From Clostridium sp. (lineage in GTDB: Bacteria; Bacillota; Clostridia; Clostridiales; Clostridiaceae): 64,000 nt of DNA. Made by a program: the position numbers and the translations under genes. The notes under the pieces were generated by a model. It worked only from the letters and a program-made list of their open reading frames with translations, did not search any database and was not told the origin of the DNA. This document shows, in pieces, positions 1-9,025 of the stretch (positions are counted from its first letter, which is position 1; each line of letters starts with the position of its first letter). Where the stretch lies: NCBI RefSeq assembly GCF_022482905.1, contig NZ_JAKVOI010000001.1, forward strand, positions 186,001 through 250,000, written 5' to 3'.

Positions 1-1234
1 GACCGGTAGGACCTACGGCACCATCAGCACCGGCAGGACCCTGTGCACCAGTAGGACCAGCAGGACCCTGAGGACCGGTAGCACCATCGGCACCGGTATT
101 ACCCTGGATACCTTCTGGACCTTGAGGACCCTGGGCACCAGTAGGACCGACAGGACCTTGAGGACCGGTAGCACCGTTGGCACCAGCAGGGCCCTGAGGA
201 CCAGTAGGGCCTTGAAGACCTTGAGGACCGGTAGCACCGTTGGCACCGGCAGGGCCCTGAGCACCAGTAGGACCGACAGGACCTTGAGGGCCGGTAGCAC
301 CGTTGGCACCAGCAGGACCCTGTGCACCAGTAGGACCTATAGGACCTTGAGGGCCGGTAGCACCGTTGGCACCAGCAGGACCCTGAGCACCAGTAGGACC
401 GACAGGACCTTGAGGGCCAGTAGCACCGTTGGCACCAGCAGGACCCTGTGCACCAGTAGGACCAACAGGGCCTTGAGGACCGGTAGCACCGTTGGCGCCG
501 GCAGGACCCTGGGCACCGGTAGGACCTATAGGACCAGCAGGGCCTTGAAGACCTTGAGCGCCAGTAGGACCGACAGGACCCTGAGGACCTTGAGCACCAG
601 TAGGGCCTATAGGTCCGGCAGGACCTTGAGGACCAGTAGGTCCAGTTGGACATATAGGGCAAGGTGGAGGGCAAGGCGGTGGACAAGGCGATCCGCAATC
701 ATATTCGATTGACAGATAAGGAGGGTTTTGACCTCTGCTGCTGTCATATCCTATTATTGTATTCACAATATTTTCTATTCCTATTAAGGTTAGTCCATTA
801 TTTTCAATAGTGTGGTTGTACCATCCTCTAACCAACTCAGTAATATCTATTTGTATATAATTACATAAATCACCATCTGTAATTATTGTAGATCCATAAG
901 GAGTTTGAAATACATTTGGTTTGTTATTCCACGTAACTGTATTTTCACTAAAGTCATTTAAATTTCTATATGCAGTCACGTATTGAGGCTGAAGGTTGCA
1001 ATCTGGCGTGTTTTTTCCATTTACATAGAGATTTAAAACGGCATTTTTTATTGTACATCCAGATGGAATTGAACCTGGAATGTTGAATTTTAACAGGGAT
1101 CTATACGCATCTGCATGTCCGCAGTTTTGGGTATATTGCCCGGTATATAAGGATGATGATGAGACAAAATTGGTATTTGAGAAAAACTCTGCTACATACA
1201 CATCATCCGTTGGATAAGCTGTATAAAAAGCCAT
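1..1234 (-). CDS. DNRLRE-domain protein with collagen-like Gly-X-Y tail (3' end beyond window)
   Basis: Reading the minus strand from ATG at 1234 (SD GAGGAGG just upstream) gives an open frame of at least 411 codons that leaves the window. Residues 1 to about 175 look like a DNRLRE domain: a beta-rich fold containing a TVTWNNKP-type motif and ending in a LIGIEN-type strand. A short Pro/Cys linker ([14 protein letters not shown]) follows. From about residue 195 on, everything is Gly-X-Y triplets rich in GPTG, GPQ, GPA and GAN. Such modular proteins are typical of spore surface (exosporium-like) filaments in Bacillus and Clostridium. The Cys-rich linker could allow cross-linking. There is no signal peptide, which fits delivery from the mother cell. 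Frame was checked between the start codon and the first triplets; no frameshift is needed. The C-terminal domain cannot be seen. A sigma-K-like promoter lies at 1307-1334. Family call is firm; location and role are inference. Confidence 0.85.
   Translation of the reverse strand, partial: MAFYTAYPTDDVYVAEFFSNTNFVSSSSLYTGQYTQNCGHADAYRSLLKFNIPGSIPSGCTIKNAVLNLYVNGKNTPDCNLQPQYVTAYRNLNDFSENTVTWNNKPNVFQTPYGSTIITDGDLCNYIQIDITELVRGWYNHTIENNGLTLIGIENIVNTIIGYDSSRGQNPPYLSIEYDCGSPCPPPCPPPCPICPTGPTGPQGPAGPIGPTGAQGPQGPVGPTGAQGLQGPAGPIGPTGAQGPAGANGATGPQGPVGPTGAQGPAGANGATGPQGPVGPTGAQGPAGANGATGPQGPIGPTGAQGPAGANGATGPQGPVGPTGAQGPAGANGATGPQGLQGPTGPQGPAGANGATGPQGPVGPTGAQGPQGPEGIQGNTGADGATGPQGPAGPTGAQGPAGADGAVGPTG
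168..545 (-). repeat. 63-nt tandem repeat inside the collagen-like region
   Basis: The trinucleotide GTA of the GTAGCACCGTTGG motif (plus-strand spelling) recurs at 168, 231, 294, 357, 420 and 483, exactly 63 nt apart. Each unit encodes 21 residues, i.e. seven Gly-X-Y triplets, so the array keeps frame. Copies differ by few bases, which suggests recent expansion or gene conversion. A related copy lies 90 nt to the left (about 78). Confidence 0.85.
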
Positions 1235-1306
1235 AGATTTACCTCCTCACTTTCGAGTATTATTCTGTTGTAATGAATGTTTTAAGTTTTATTTGTGGTT
1301 CAATTA

Positions 1307-1334
1307 TAATATATGGATTCCTATTAAACTTGGT
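1307..1334 (-). promoter_or_regulatory. sigma-K-like promoter of the collagen-like gene
   Basis: On the minus strand an AC dinucleotide (1334-1333) is followed after 17 nt by CATATATTA (1315-1307). This fits the Bacillus sigma-K pattern AC-N16/17-CATAnnnTA. Transcription would start near 1299, giving a leader of about 65 nt before the ATG at 1234. Consensus is short, so confidence is limited, but the neighbouring gene has a similar element. Confidence 0.42.
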
Positions 1335-1374
1335 TACATGTTTTACAGGAATACAGACATAAAGATGAATATAA

Positions 1375-1421
1375 TCAGAGGATTCAGTACTGAAAGTGTA
1401 TTTCAATACCAAATCCTCTGA
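1375..1421 (-). terminator. stem-loop downstream of the DUF4489 gene
   Basis: A perfect 10-bp inverted repeat (TCAGAGGATT at 1375-1384, AATCCTCTGA at 1412-1421) encloses a second, imperfect pairing (AGTA-TGAAA with TTTCA-TAC). It lies about 110 nt beyond the DUF4489 stop and upstream of the next promoter, where a terminator is expected. The U-tract is weak, so it could be another structured element. The 1235-1529 gap otherwise holds only the promoter at 1307-1334. Confidence 0.4.
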
Positions 1422-1529
1422 TTTACAGACGAAAATATGGAATATCTCATTGTTTTGAGACAATCCATATAATAATTTAATATTAATGTATAGATAGGCA
1501 ACTTGGTTTAAAGCTGTATATCTATATTT

Positions 1530-2048
1530 TTAGTTGCAGGAGCATCCGCAGGTTACTATTGCTCCAAGTGTTGAATTGTTCAGTGAAAGTGTACCAAGGG
1601 CAACAGTTGTTGTTGCTACTACCGTATAGGTACAGCATCCGTCAAAACATGAATCATCACAATCGCAGACAAAGAATGAAAAAGTATCATTGCCTATTGC
1701 TATAGGACCGTAGCTCCATGTTGGACCTATAGGAACTGGATTCATCTGACCAGTGCATTGTTTGAATACTTGAAATCTCAAAATACCGGCACCTGCAACG
1801 GTTCCTATGAGATTGGTGGCAAATTCAAGTTTTACACATGGATTTGATATTTTTGAAGTATTCAAATTCAGGGAAGCAACAGTAAAACTATCTCCAATTG
1901 ATACAAGAGGTACTACAGTTGAAGTAGGACAGCTACATTTAATTATTGGCTGACAGCTTTTTTCTTCTTTTTGTTCTACCTTGCAGGGATTTACAGCGCA
2001 AGGATTATAATTATTATCGTAGCAATTGCCATTTGATAATGAATTCAT
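1530..2048 (-). CDS. DUF4489 domain protein, probable spore-surface protein
   Basis: 172 residues from ATG at 2048 with SD AAGGAGGA. The N-terminal 45 residues are polar and Cys-rich (NPCAVNPCKVEQ, KCSCP). The rest is predicted beta-rich with a Cys cluster (CDCDDSCFDGCC) and a CGCSCN C-terminus. This architecture is the DUF4489 family of clostridia, which has no established biochemical function. High cysteine content, lack of a signal peptide, position beside a collagen-like gene and a sigma-K-like promoter (2128-2154) all point to a late-sporulation coat or exosporium protein. That role is inference; the DUF assignment is from memory of the family pattern. Confidence 0.75.
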   Translation of the reverse strand: MNSLSNGNCYDNNYNPCAVNPCKVEQKEEKSCQPIIKCSCPTSTVVPLVSIGDSFTVASLNLNTSKISNPCVKLEFATNLIGTVAGAGILRFQVFKQCTGQMNPVPIGPTWSYGPIAIGNDTFSFFVCDCDDSCFDGCCTYTVVATTTVALGTLSLNNSTLGAIVTCGCSCN

Positions 2049-2127
2049 AAATAAAATCCTCCTTAAATATACATATAAATTAGAGTAAAAAATAGTTTGT
2101 TATCAATTTTGTCATTGACTCCTAATA

Positions 2128-2154
2128 CAATATATGAGTCTTGATAAAAAAGGT
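2128..2154 (-). promoter_or_regulatory. sigma-K-like promoter of the DUF4489 gene
   Basis: On the minus strand AC (2154-2153), a 16-nt spacer and CATATATTG (2136-2128). Only the last base departs from CATAnnnTA. The leader would be about 70 nt. The resemblance to the element at 1307-1334 (same CATATATT core) suggests both genes belong to one late mother-cell regulon. Confidence 0.4.
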
Positions 2155-2244
2155 GATGATAAATGCATTTCCAGCTGGTTTTTTGATAATTACTTTGATT
2201 GTGTCAAAGATTACTATATAATTAGTATTGTGCAAGGAGATGAA

Positions 2245-4599
2245 GTGGAGATGAAAAAAATAGAGCTTTTGGCACCTGCAGGTAATCTTGAAAGTGTGTA
2301 TGCGGCAGTTCAATCTGGAGCAAATGCTGTTTATCTTGGAGGAAGTAGATTTTCGGCCAGGGCATATGCGGACAATTTTGATGATGAAATTATGAAAAAA
2401 ACAGTTGATTACTGCCATCTGTATGACGTAAAGATATATGTTACAGTAAATACAATTATAAAGGAAAAGGAAATTAAAGATGCGGTTTCATATGCAGGGT
2501 TTCTATATGATGTAGGAGTTGATGCACTTATAGTTCAGGACATAGGATTTGCAGTTCTTGTAAAAAAATATTTTCCAAACTTTAAACTTCATGCATCAAC
2601 CCAGATGACGGTACATAATTTAGAAACCGCCCTTTTTTTAGAAAGCATAGGGTTTGACAGAATAGTTCTATCAAGAGAGTTGTCCTTAAAAGAAATAGAA
2701 TCTATATCGAAAATACTTAATATGGATATTGAAGTGTTTGTTCATGGTGCACTCTGTGTATGCTATTCTGGACAATGCCTTATGAGCAGCATGATAGGCG
2801 GAAGAAGTGGAAACAGGGGGAAATGTGCCCAGCCCTGCAGACTGCCATATAGCATAGTTAAAGAAATGGATGATTCTTCAAAAAAAGGCTATCTTTTAAG
2901 CCCAAAGGATATGTGCACTATTGAAAATATAGGAGATATATTGAGAACTGGGGCATGTTCTTTAAAGATTGAGGGAAGGATGAAAAGACCTGAATATGTA
3001 GCAGGTGTCGTCAGGGAATATAGAAAAGCTATAGATAGCTTCCTGAATGACGGTATTGAAAAAATTCCGAAAACTGAAAGTATAAGGAAGCTTCTTCAAC
3101 TGTTTAACAGGGAAGGATTTACAAAAGCCTACTTGCTCAAAAATACTGGCAGAGACATGATGTCCTATTCATTTCCAAGAAATACGGGAATTCAAATTGG
3201 AGAAGTTAAAAGTGATATGACAATTATTTTAAAAGAGGATATATTCATAGGTGATGGAATCAGAAACGGGAGAAGTGGTTTCAATATATGTAAAATAATC
3301 AAGAATGGAAAGGAAGTAGATGAGGCTAAAAAAGGTGACCATGTAAAACTTTTCCCATCAGATTACAGATATGGTGATATAATATATAGGACTTCGGATT
3401 CTGCTCAGATGAGAGAGCTTCAGTCTGTGTATAAAAATCCATATGGGAAAAAAATAGACTTGAATCTGAGAGTTAAATTTGAATTGGGAAATCCCATTGA
3501 ACTTACAGCCAATTATGATGAACATGATTTTGTTGTAAAAGGGGAAGTTGTGGAAAGAGCACTAAAAAGACCTCTTAGCAAAGAAAGAATTTGCAGCAGT
3601 CTTTTAAAAACCGGGAATACTGTATTTGAATTTGGCAATATAGAATTTACAGATTATGAAGAAGGATTTTTACCTGTAGCTTCCCTGAATGCTGTCAGAA
3701 GGAAGCTTACAGATGAAATTGAAAAATACATATTATCTAAAAATAGATGTCGTGTTGAGAATACCAAATATGCAAATTGGGATATAGGCAGGAGTAGAGA
3801 ACTTGAGTTACCTGAAAATATGGTTTTTGTATCAAATAGAGAACAGCTTAAAGCAGTATTGGAATCGAATTTGCATTGTATATGTATAAATCCATTTCAG
3901 CGCAATTGTCAAATTAGGCTGGGTGATATAGAAAAAAAGGTATATATAATGATTCCAAACATAGTAAAAGAGGAATTTAATTATATATGTAAATTTGTAC
4001 AGGATAATCTACATATGATACAGGGAATAGTTACATCTAATTTAGGCATAATAAGTAAATTTGGAGGAAAGCTGAATATAATAGGTGATTATAAACTTAA
4101 TATATTCAACAGCGAGGCTCTTGCTTTCTATAATAAATTGACCTGTGGAAACTGTCTGAGTGTAGAATTGAGCAAAGATGAGATAAAGAATATACTTGGA
4201 CATATAAAGTCAGGATGTCAGCTCATGGTGTATGGAAGAATACAGCTGATGGTAAGTGAATACTGCGTTATAGGAAGTACCTTTGGCGGCAAAACTGCCT
4301 GCAGAGAATGCAATAGTTCCTGCAGATATGGAAACTATTATCTTGTAGACAGAAAAAATAAAGAGTTTCCACTGAGAACGGATAAGTTTTGCAGGGGATA
4401 TGTATACAACAGTGTACCATTGAATTTATTGCAAAATATTAAAGAACTTAAAAACATAGGAGTAAACAGCTTTAGAATGGATTTTATAGATGAAAGCTAT
4501 GAGAAGACCAAGGAAGTATTGAATGCCTTTGTTCAAGAGAAATGGGAAAAGGATTTTTCAAGGTTTACACGTGGTCACTATAAAAGAGGGATAGATTAG
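2245..4599 (+). CDS. peptidase U32 family protein with DUF3656, RlhA-like 23S rRNA hydroxylation enzyme
   Basis: About 784 residues. The N-terminus ELLAPAGNLES and the U32 signature region (EVFVHGALCVCYSGQC then GKCAQPC, about residues 160-200) define the family. Length and domain order (U32 then a long DUF3656-type C-terminal half) match E. coli RlhA, which hydroxylates 23S rRNA C2501, rather than the shorter true collagenase-like or TrhP types. Late Cys residues (TACRECNSSCRYG, about 685-700) are additional. I chose GTG at 2245 because AAGGAG at 2234-2239 is 5 nt away. ATG at 2251 is the alternative. The ATG at 2134 extends the frame but has no ribosome site. mutS2 follows after 22 nt, a pairing common in clostridia. 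Confidence 0.85.
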   Translation: MEMKKIELLAPAGNLESVYAAVQSGANAVYLGGSRFSARAYADNFDDEIMKKTVDYCHLYDVKIYVTVNTIIKEKEIKDAVSYAGFLYDVGVDALIVQDIGFAVLVKKYFPNFKLHASTQMTVHNLETALFLESIGFDRIVLSRELSLKEIESISKILNMDIEVFVHGALCVCYSGQCLMSSMIGGRSGNRGKCAQPCRLPYSIVKEMDDSSKKGYLLSPKDMCTIENIGDILRTGACSLKIEGRMKRPEYVAGVVREYRKAIDSFLNDGIEKIPKTESIRKLLQLFNREGFTKAYLLKNTGRDMMSYSFPRNTGIQIGEVKSDMTIILKEDIFIGDGIRNGRSGFNICKIIKNGKEVDEAKKGDHVKLFPSDYRYGDIIYRTSDSAQMRELQSVYKNPYGKKIDLNLRVKFELGNPIELTANYDEHDFVVKGEVVERALKRPLSKERICSSLLKTGNTVFEFGNIEFTDYEEGFLPVASLNAVRRKLTDEIEKYILSKNRCRVENTKYANWDIGRSRELELPENMVFVSNREQLKAVLESNLHCICINPFQRNCQIRLGDIEKKVYIMIPNIVKEEFNYICKFVQDNLHMIQGIVTSNLGIISKFGGKLNIIGDYKLNIFNSEALAFYNKLTCGNCLSVELSKDEIKNILGHIKSGCQLMVYGRIQLMVSEYCVIGSTFGGKTACRECNSSCRYGNYYLVDRKNKEFPLRTDKFCRGYVYNSVPLNLLQNIKELKNIGVNSFRMDFIDESYEKTKEVLNAFVQEKWEKDFSRFTRGHYKRGID

Positions 4600-4621
4600 G
4601 AAAGGAGTTTTACGAGGCAAG

Positions 4622-6982
4622 ATGAACGATAAATCTCTAAAGGTTTTGGAATTTGATAAAGTAAAAAACAAATTAAAAAAATATACAAGTACCGATGCAG
4701 CAAAGGATATAGTGGATGATTTAAGGCCCTATGATAACATATATGAAGCAAGGCAGCATTTGGAGGAAACTGGGGAAGCATTCAGGCTTCTTATAGAAAA
4801 AGGTTTACCTCCATTTGAAGGAGTTTATGATGCAAGAAATGCTATAGTGATGGCCAAAAAGGGTTCCATGCTCATGGCAGTTCAGATTTTGAGAATAGGT
4901 GCTGTTTTAAGGGCTTCACGTAGATTTAAGAAATATGTAAGTCATAAAGAGGATGAAGAAACTTTCAAGATAATAGAAGATATCTGCTCCGGGATAACAG
5001 AGTTGAAGTTTCTGGAAGATAAAATATTCATGTCCATAGAAAGTGAAGATACAATTTATGACAAGGCCAGTTCTAAATTGTACAATATAAGAAGGGCATT
5101 GAGAGATAAGAATTCTTCTGTAAGGGATAAGGTAAATTCTCTTGTTAGAAGTTATTCTCAATACCTTCAGGATGCACTCTATACTGTAAGAGGAGATAGA
5201 TATGTACTCCCTGTAAAAGCGGAATATAAATTAATGGTACCAGGTCTAGTTCATGATCAAAGCTCAAGCGGGGCCACGTTATATATAGAACCTATGGGAC
5301 TTGTAAATCTAAATAATGAAATAAAAGAATTGATGATGGAAGAAAATGCTGAAATAGAGAGGATACTCGCAGAATTATCGGGACAGATATACGGCAGTAT
5401 ATCTGCAGTTGAGATTAATGCGGATATATTGTGGGAACTGGACTTTATTTTTGCAAAGGCCAGATTTGCAAGTGACTTTAACTATACGATACCGGAAATA
5501 AATGATGAAGGTATAATGGATATAATACAGGCGAAACATCCTCTTATAGACGGAAAAGTTGCAGTGCCCATGGATTTTTATATGGGAAGGGATTTTAGGT
5601 CCTTGATAATAACAGGTCCCAATACAGGTGGAAAAACTGTTACATTAAAAACCGTAGGACTTGTACACATCATGGCATTAAGCGGACTTATGATACCTGC
5701 CAGGGAAAATTCCACTGTAGGATTTTTCAAGGAGATTTTTGCAGATATTGGAGATGAACAGAGTATTGAACAGAATCTTTCTACCTTTTCATCTCATATG
5801 ACAAATACAGTAAACATAATAGATAAGGCAGACAGCAGTTCCCTTGTGCTCTTTGATGAACTGGGTGCAGGTACTGATCCTACGGAGGGAGCGGCACTTG
5901 CTGTAGCAATACTGGAGAACTTGAAGGGGAAAAGAGCAAGTATTGTTGCCACAACCCATTACAGTGAACTGAAAGTATATGCATTGAGAACTGATAGGGT
6001 AGAGAATGCATCTGTGGAGTTTGATGTAGAAACATTGAGACCTACCTATAGACTTATAATAGGAATACCTGGAAAATCAAATGCTTTTGAAATATCCAGA
6101 AGACTCGGGCTTCCAGATTATATAATAGAAGATGCAAGACAAAATATATCCAGTGAAGCTCTTAGATTTGAAGATCTCATTCAGAGTCTCCAGAGCAAAA
6201 ATCTGAAGGCCGAGAAGTATTATAGGGAGGCTGAAAATTTAAGAGCCGAAGCGCTTCACATTAAGGAACAGTATGAGAATAAATTCCACAAATTAAAAGA
6301 TTCGAGAGAGAAGACAATTATAGAGGCTCATAGAGAGGCAAAGAATATAATAAGAGAGGCAAAAGAAGAAGCTGACGCTATCCTAAGGGAAATGCACCAG
6401 CTTGAAGAAATGGGATACAACAGTGATGCAAGACAGAAACTGGAACAACAAAGAAGAAAACTTGGTGAAAAATTAAATAATGCAGAGAATAAATTGTATA
6501 TAGACAAGGTTAATGATGGTGAAAATATTAAAAATGTAAAAGAGGGACAGGAGGTGTTTCTTCCATCTCTAAATCAGAATGTAATAGTGATCAATCCTCC
6601 AGATAATAAAGGTGAAGTTCAGGTTCAGGCAGGCATAATGAAAATAAGTGTAAAAATGAAGGATCTAAGAAAAATAAAAGGTGAATCAAAAAAGGAAAAG
6701 AAAAAAAAGAAGAAAGAGGTAAATCTTAATCTGAGGACTGTTCCGGTGTCCATAGATTTGAGGGGAATGGATTCTATTGAGGCAACCTATACAACTGATA
6801 AATATCTGGATGATGCATATATGAGCGGGCTCAAGGAAGTAACTATAATACATGGAAAAGGTACGGGAGTACTTAGGAATTCCATAAATGATATGTTAAA
6901 ACGCCATTCTCATGTGGAAAATTACAGACTCGGGGAATATGGCGAGGGAGGAACAGGTGTCACAGTAGTTGAGCTCAAATAG
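4622..6982 (+). CDS. mutS2: MutS2, Smr-domain ATPase/endonuclease
   Basis: 786 residues, full family length. It has the MutS core and ATPase with Walker A GPNTGGKT near residue 332 and a LFDELGAGTDPTEG Walker B. A long coiled coil spans about 515-640, followed by a Lys-rich linker. The C-terminal Smr nuclease domain (from about 705) carries the DLRG and HGKGTGVLR motifs. MutS2 lacks the mismatch-binding domains of MutS; it acts in suppression of recombination and, in Bacillus, in rescue of collided ribosomes. ATG at 4622 has AAGGAG upstream and lies 22 nt after the U32 gene, so the two are probably co-transcribed. Confidence 0.97.
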   Translation: MNDKSLKVLEFDKVKNKLKKYTSTDAAKDIVDDLRPYDNIYEARQHLEETGEAFRLLIEKGLPPFEGVYDARNAIVMAKKGSMLMAVQILRIGAVLRASRRFKKYVSHKEDEETFKIIEDICSGITELKFLEDKIFMSIESEDTIYDKASSKLYNIRRALRDKNSSVRDKVNSLVRSYSQYLQDALYTVRGDRYVLPVKAEYKLMVPGLVHDQSSSGATLYIEPMGLVNLNNEIKELMMEENAEIERILAELSGQIYGSISAVEINADILWELDFIFAKARFASDFNYTIPEINDEGIMDIIQAKHPLIDGKVAVPMDFYMGRDFRSLIITGPNTGGKTVTLKTVGLVHIMALSGLMIPARENSTVGFFKEIFADIGDEQSIEQNLSTFSSHMTNTVNIIDKADSSSLVLFDELGAGTDPTEGAALAVAILENLKGKRASIVATTHYSELKVYALRTDRVENASVEFDVETLRPTYRLIIGIPGKSNAFEISRRLGLPDYIIEDARQNISSEALRFEDLIQSLQSKNLKAEKYYREAENLRAEALHIKEQYENKFHKLKDSREKTIIEAHREAKNIIREAKEEADAILREMHQLEEMGYNSDARQKLEQQRRKLGEKLNNAENKLYIDKVNDGENIKNVKEGQEVFLPSLNQNVIVINPPDNKGEVQVQAGIMKISVKMKDLRKIKGESKKEKKKKKKEVNLNLRTVPVSIDLRGMDSIEATYTTDKYLDDAYMSGLKEVTIIHGKGTGVLRNSINDMLKRHSHVENYRLGEYGEGGTGVTVVELK

Positions 6983-7010
6983 ATGCAATTATAAATATCA
7001 GGAGGTAAAT

Positions 7011-7481
7011 ATGCTTGCAGTAAGTGCGTGTCTTTGCGGGATAAATACAAGGTATGATGGAGGTAATAGCCTGAATGGGAGGATCCTAAAGTTAATGGAG
7101 TCCGGCATAGTTGTTCCATTTTGTCCAGAACAGCTTGGAGGGTTGGGTACGCCAAGACTTCCATGCGAGATATACGGTGGAGACGGCAGTGATGTAATAG
7201 ACGGCAGTGCCATCATAATAAATCAGAAGAAACAGAATTTAACTGACAAGTTTCTAAAAGGAGCACATGAATCCATAAAGGTATGTAAAATGTGCAATAT
7301 AAAAACGGCCGTATTAAAATCAAGGAGTCCGTCCTGCGGTTTTGGAGAGATATATGACGGCAGTTTTACAGGAAGTAAGATAAGCGGAAACGGGGTTACA
7401 GCGGAGATATTCAGAAGAAATGACATAAAGGTTTTCACAGAAGAGGAAATAGATGACAATTACAGCTTAATTGTCATCTGA
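7011..7481 (+). CDS. DUF523 protein, TudS-like thiouracil desulfidase family
   Basis: 156 residues from ATG at 7011 with a perfect AGGAGG at 7000-7005. Conserved features are SACLCG near the N-terminus, YDGG, CPEQLGGL-TPR, and SPSCGFGEIYDG. The DUF523 family includes TudS, a thiouracil desulfidase that uses a [4Fe-4S] cluster held by three cysteines. Candidate ligands in the CLCG, FCPEQ and SPSCG segments are all present. The substrate in this organism is unknown. It follows mutS2 by 28 nt. Its last 15 nt overlap the convergent decarboxylase gene and contain one arm of a shared hairpin. Confidence 0.85.
   Translation: MLAVSACLCGINTRYDGGNSLNGRILKLMESGIVVPFCPEQLGGLGTPRLPCEIYGGDGSDVIDGSAIIINQKKQNLTDKFLKGAHESIKVCKMCNIKTAVLKSRSPSCGFGEIYDGSFTGSKISGNGVTAEIFRRNDIKVFTEEEIDDNYSLIVI
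7451..7479. terminator. bidirectional hairpin encoded within both convergent gene ends
   Basis: AGATGACAATTA (7451-7462) and TAATTGTCATCT (7468-7479) form a perfect 12-bp stem with a 5-nt loop. The hairpin covers the stop codon of the decarboxylase (7467-7469, minus) and ends on the first base of the DUF523 TGA (7479-7481). It is therefore coding in both genes. It is placed to terminate both transcripts, although neither side has a long U-tract. Confidence 0.6.
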
Positions 7482-8942
7482 AGAATCAACTACTTTTATA
7501 TACTCCACTTCGGGATCTTCTGTTCCCTGTACGTAAAGGCCTGTGCTTTTGAGCTGACCTATATAGTCTACTATATCCCTTGTTATTTCCTCACCGGGAC
7601 AGAGGACAGGAATTCCAGGTGGATAGGCCATTAGAAATTCACCGCTTATCATGCCAATGCTGCTTTTTAAAGGTACGGATTTTCTCTTGGAATTGAAAGC
7701 TTCTCTTGGAATTTTCAGCTGTCTTGGAATATCCGGAATATCCAGAAAATCAGATTTCACATGATTGCTTCCAGCATATTCAATGCTTATTTCTTTTAAA
7801 GCCTTTATGAGAATATCCATATTCTTTTTAGTATCACCGAAAGAACCTACGGCAAGCACATTGTATATATCTGACAGCTCCATCTGAATATTGTACTTAT
7901 TTGAAAGGATCATATCCAGGTCATATCCGGTAATACCAAGATCCCTGCAGGTTATAGTTATTTTGGTTGGATCGAGGGAAAATACACCGCTGTTTCCAAT
8001 TATCTCTTTGCCAAAGCAATAAAATCCTGGAATCTTGTTTATTTCGTATCTTGCGTAGTTTGATAGATCTATGGCTTTATCCAGCAGCTGTTTTCCATCT
8101 ATGGCTATCTGACGCCTTGCACAATCCAATGAGGCCATCAGTATATATGATGGAGAAGTGGTTTGAAGAAGTGATAGAATCTGTTGAACTCTGTGTACAT
8201 CAACCAGTCTGGAGTTTACATGCAGCAGGGAAGCCTGAGTCATGGCACCGATTATTTTGTGGGTGCTTTGACAGCATATATCACTTCCAGCTTCTATGGA
8301 GGATAGCGGCAGTCTATCATTGAAGGCCAGATGAGGACCATGGGCCTCATCTACTATTAAAGGGATATTATAGCTGTGAACTATATCGGCTATTTTTTTT
8401 ATATCCGCTGCCACGCCGTAATAAGTTGGATTTATAATTAAAACAGCCTTTGCATCTTTGTTTTGAGAGAGTGTTCTGGAAACTGTTTCCGGAGTTACAC
8501 CATGTGCAATACCAAGCCTTTTGTCAAGTTCAGGTGACATATATACTGGTATGGCTCCGCTCAGTATTATACCTGCAGTTACTGACTTGTGAACGTTTCT
8601 GGGTATTATTATTTTGTCGCCGGAATTTACAACAGACATTATCATTGCCTGGATAGCACCGGAAGTACCATGAATTGAAAAGAAGGCGGCATCTGATCCG
8701 TAAGCATCTGCAGCCAGTTCCTGTGCCTTTTTTATAGGGCCTGTTGGATGATGGAGGCTGTCAACTAGCTTAAAAACTGTAACATCTATTTTAAACGGAT
8801 TTTCTCCAAGAAAGTTTTTAAATTCAGTATCTGCACCAGCACCTTTCTTGTGGCCTGGTACATGAAATGGTATTATGTCTCTGTTTACATATTCCATTAA
8901 TGCATCAAATAGGGGAGTTTCATTTTGATCTAATCTATACAC
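7467..8942 (-). CDS. Orn/Lys/Arg decarboxylase family PLP enzyme (SpeA/YaaO type)
   Basis: 491 residues. N-terminal segment FHVPGHKKGAG, the fold-type I PLP core with VDEAHGPHL, and the Schiff-base lysine in STHKIIGAMTQASLLH (about residue 225) identify the short Gram-positive decarboxylase family. A C-terminal part with YPPGIPVLCPGEEI follows. Members decarboxylate arginine or lysine in polyamine synthesis; specificity cannot be read here. The start is GTG at 8942, weakly preceded by AAGG. A short overlapping upstream ORF (8930-8965) starts from a better ribosome site. A sigma-A promoter lies at 9026-9054. Convergent overlap with DUF523 is 15 nt. Confidence 0.9.
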   Translation of the reverse strand: MYRLDQNETPLFDALMEYVNRDIIPFHVPGHKKGAGADTEFKNFLGENPFKIDVTVFKLVDSLHHPTGPIKKAQELAADAYGSDAAFFSIHGTSGAIQAMIMSVVNSGDKIIIPRNVHKSVTAGIILSGAIPVYMSPELDKRLGIAHGVTPETVSRTLSQNKDAKAVLIINPTYYGVAADIKKIADIVHSYNIPLIVDEAHGPHLAFNDRLPLSSIEAGSDICCQSTHKIIGAMTQASLLHVNSRLVDVHRVQQILSLLQTTSPSYILMASLDCARRQIAIDGKQLLDKAIDLSNYARYEINKIPGFYCFGKEIIGNSGVFSLDPTKITITCRDLGITGYDLDMILSNKYNIQMELSDIYNVLAVGSFGDTKKNMDILIKALKEISIEYAGSNHVKSDFLDIPDIPRQLKIPREAFNSKRKSVPLKSSIGMISGEFLMAYPPGIPVLCPGEEITRDIVDYIGQLKSTGLYVQGTEDPEVEYIKVVDSSDDN

Positions 8943-8965
8943 CCTTGTATAGCACCTTCTTCCAT
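8930..8965 (-). CDS. possible 11-residue leader ORF overlapping the decarboxylase start
   Basis: ATG at 8965, with AAGAGGT 6 nt upstream, opens MEEGAIQGCID and stops at 8930-8932. It overlaps the GTG start of the decarboxylase in another frame. It could couple or modulate translation of the downstream gene. Coding is unproven. Confidence 0.22.
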   Translation of the reverse strand: MEEGAIQGCID

Positions 8966-9025
8966 AAGAATACCTCTTAACTCTTGAAATTAAAGGGTTT
9001 ACTGTATTTAATAAAAACTAATATT

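Noticed and set aside
168-545. 63-nt repeats considered as a CRISPR array
   Set aside because: Units are directly adjacent and coding, with no unique spacers.
13-712. Long open frames on both strands over the collagen-like region (e.g. 99-698 minus, 122-712 plus)
   Set aside because: They are shadows of the Gly-X-Y repeat; their products are low-complexity Arg/Ser/Thr or Val/Leu strings. The frame starting at 1234 explains the region fully.
1260-1463. 67-codon minus-strand ORF starting TTG
   Set aside because: No ribosome site, contains the 1375-1421 hairpin and a sigma-K-like promoter, and matches no family I know.
2134-2244. Upstream extension of the U32 gene from ATG 2134
   Set aside because: No ribosome site there, and the segment overlaps the divergent promoter at 2128-2154; AAGGAG at 2234 fits the GTG at 2245.
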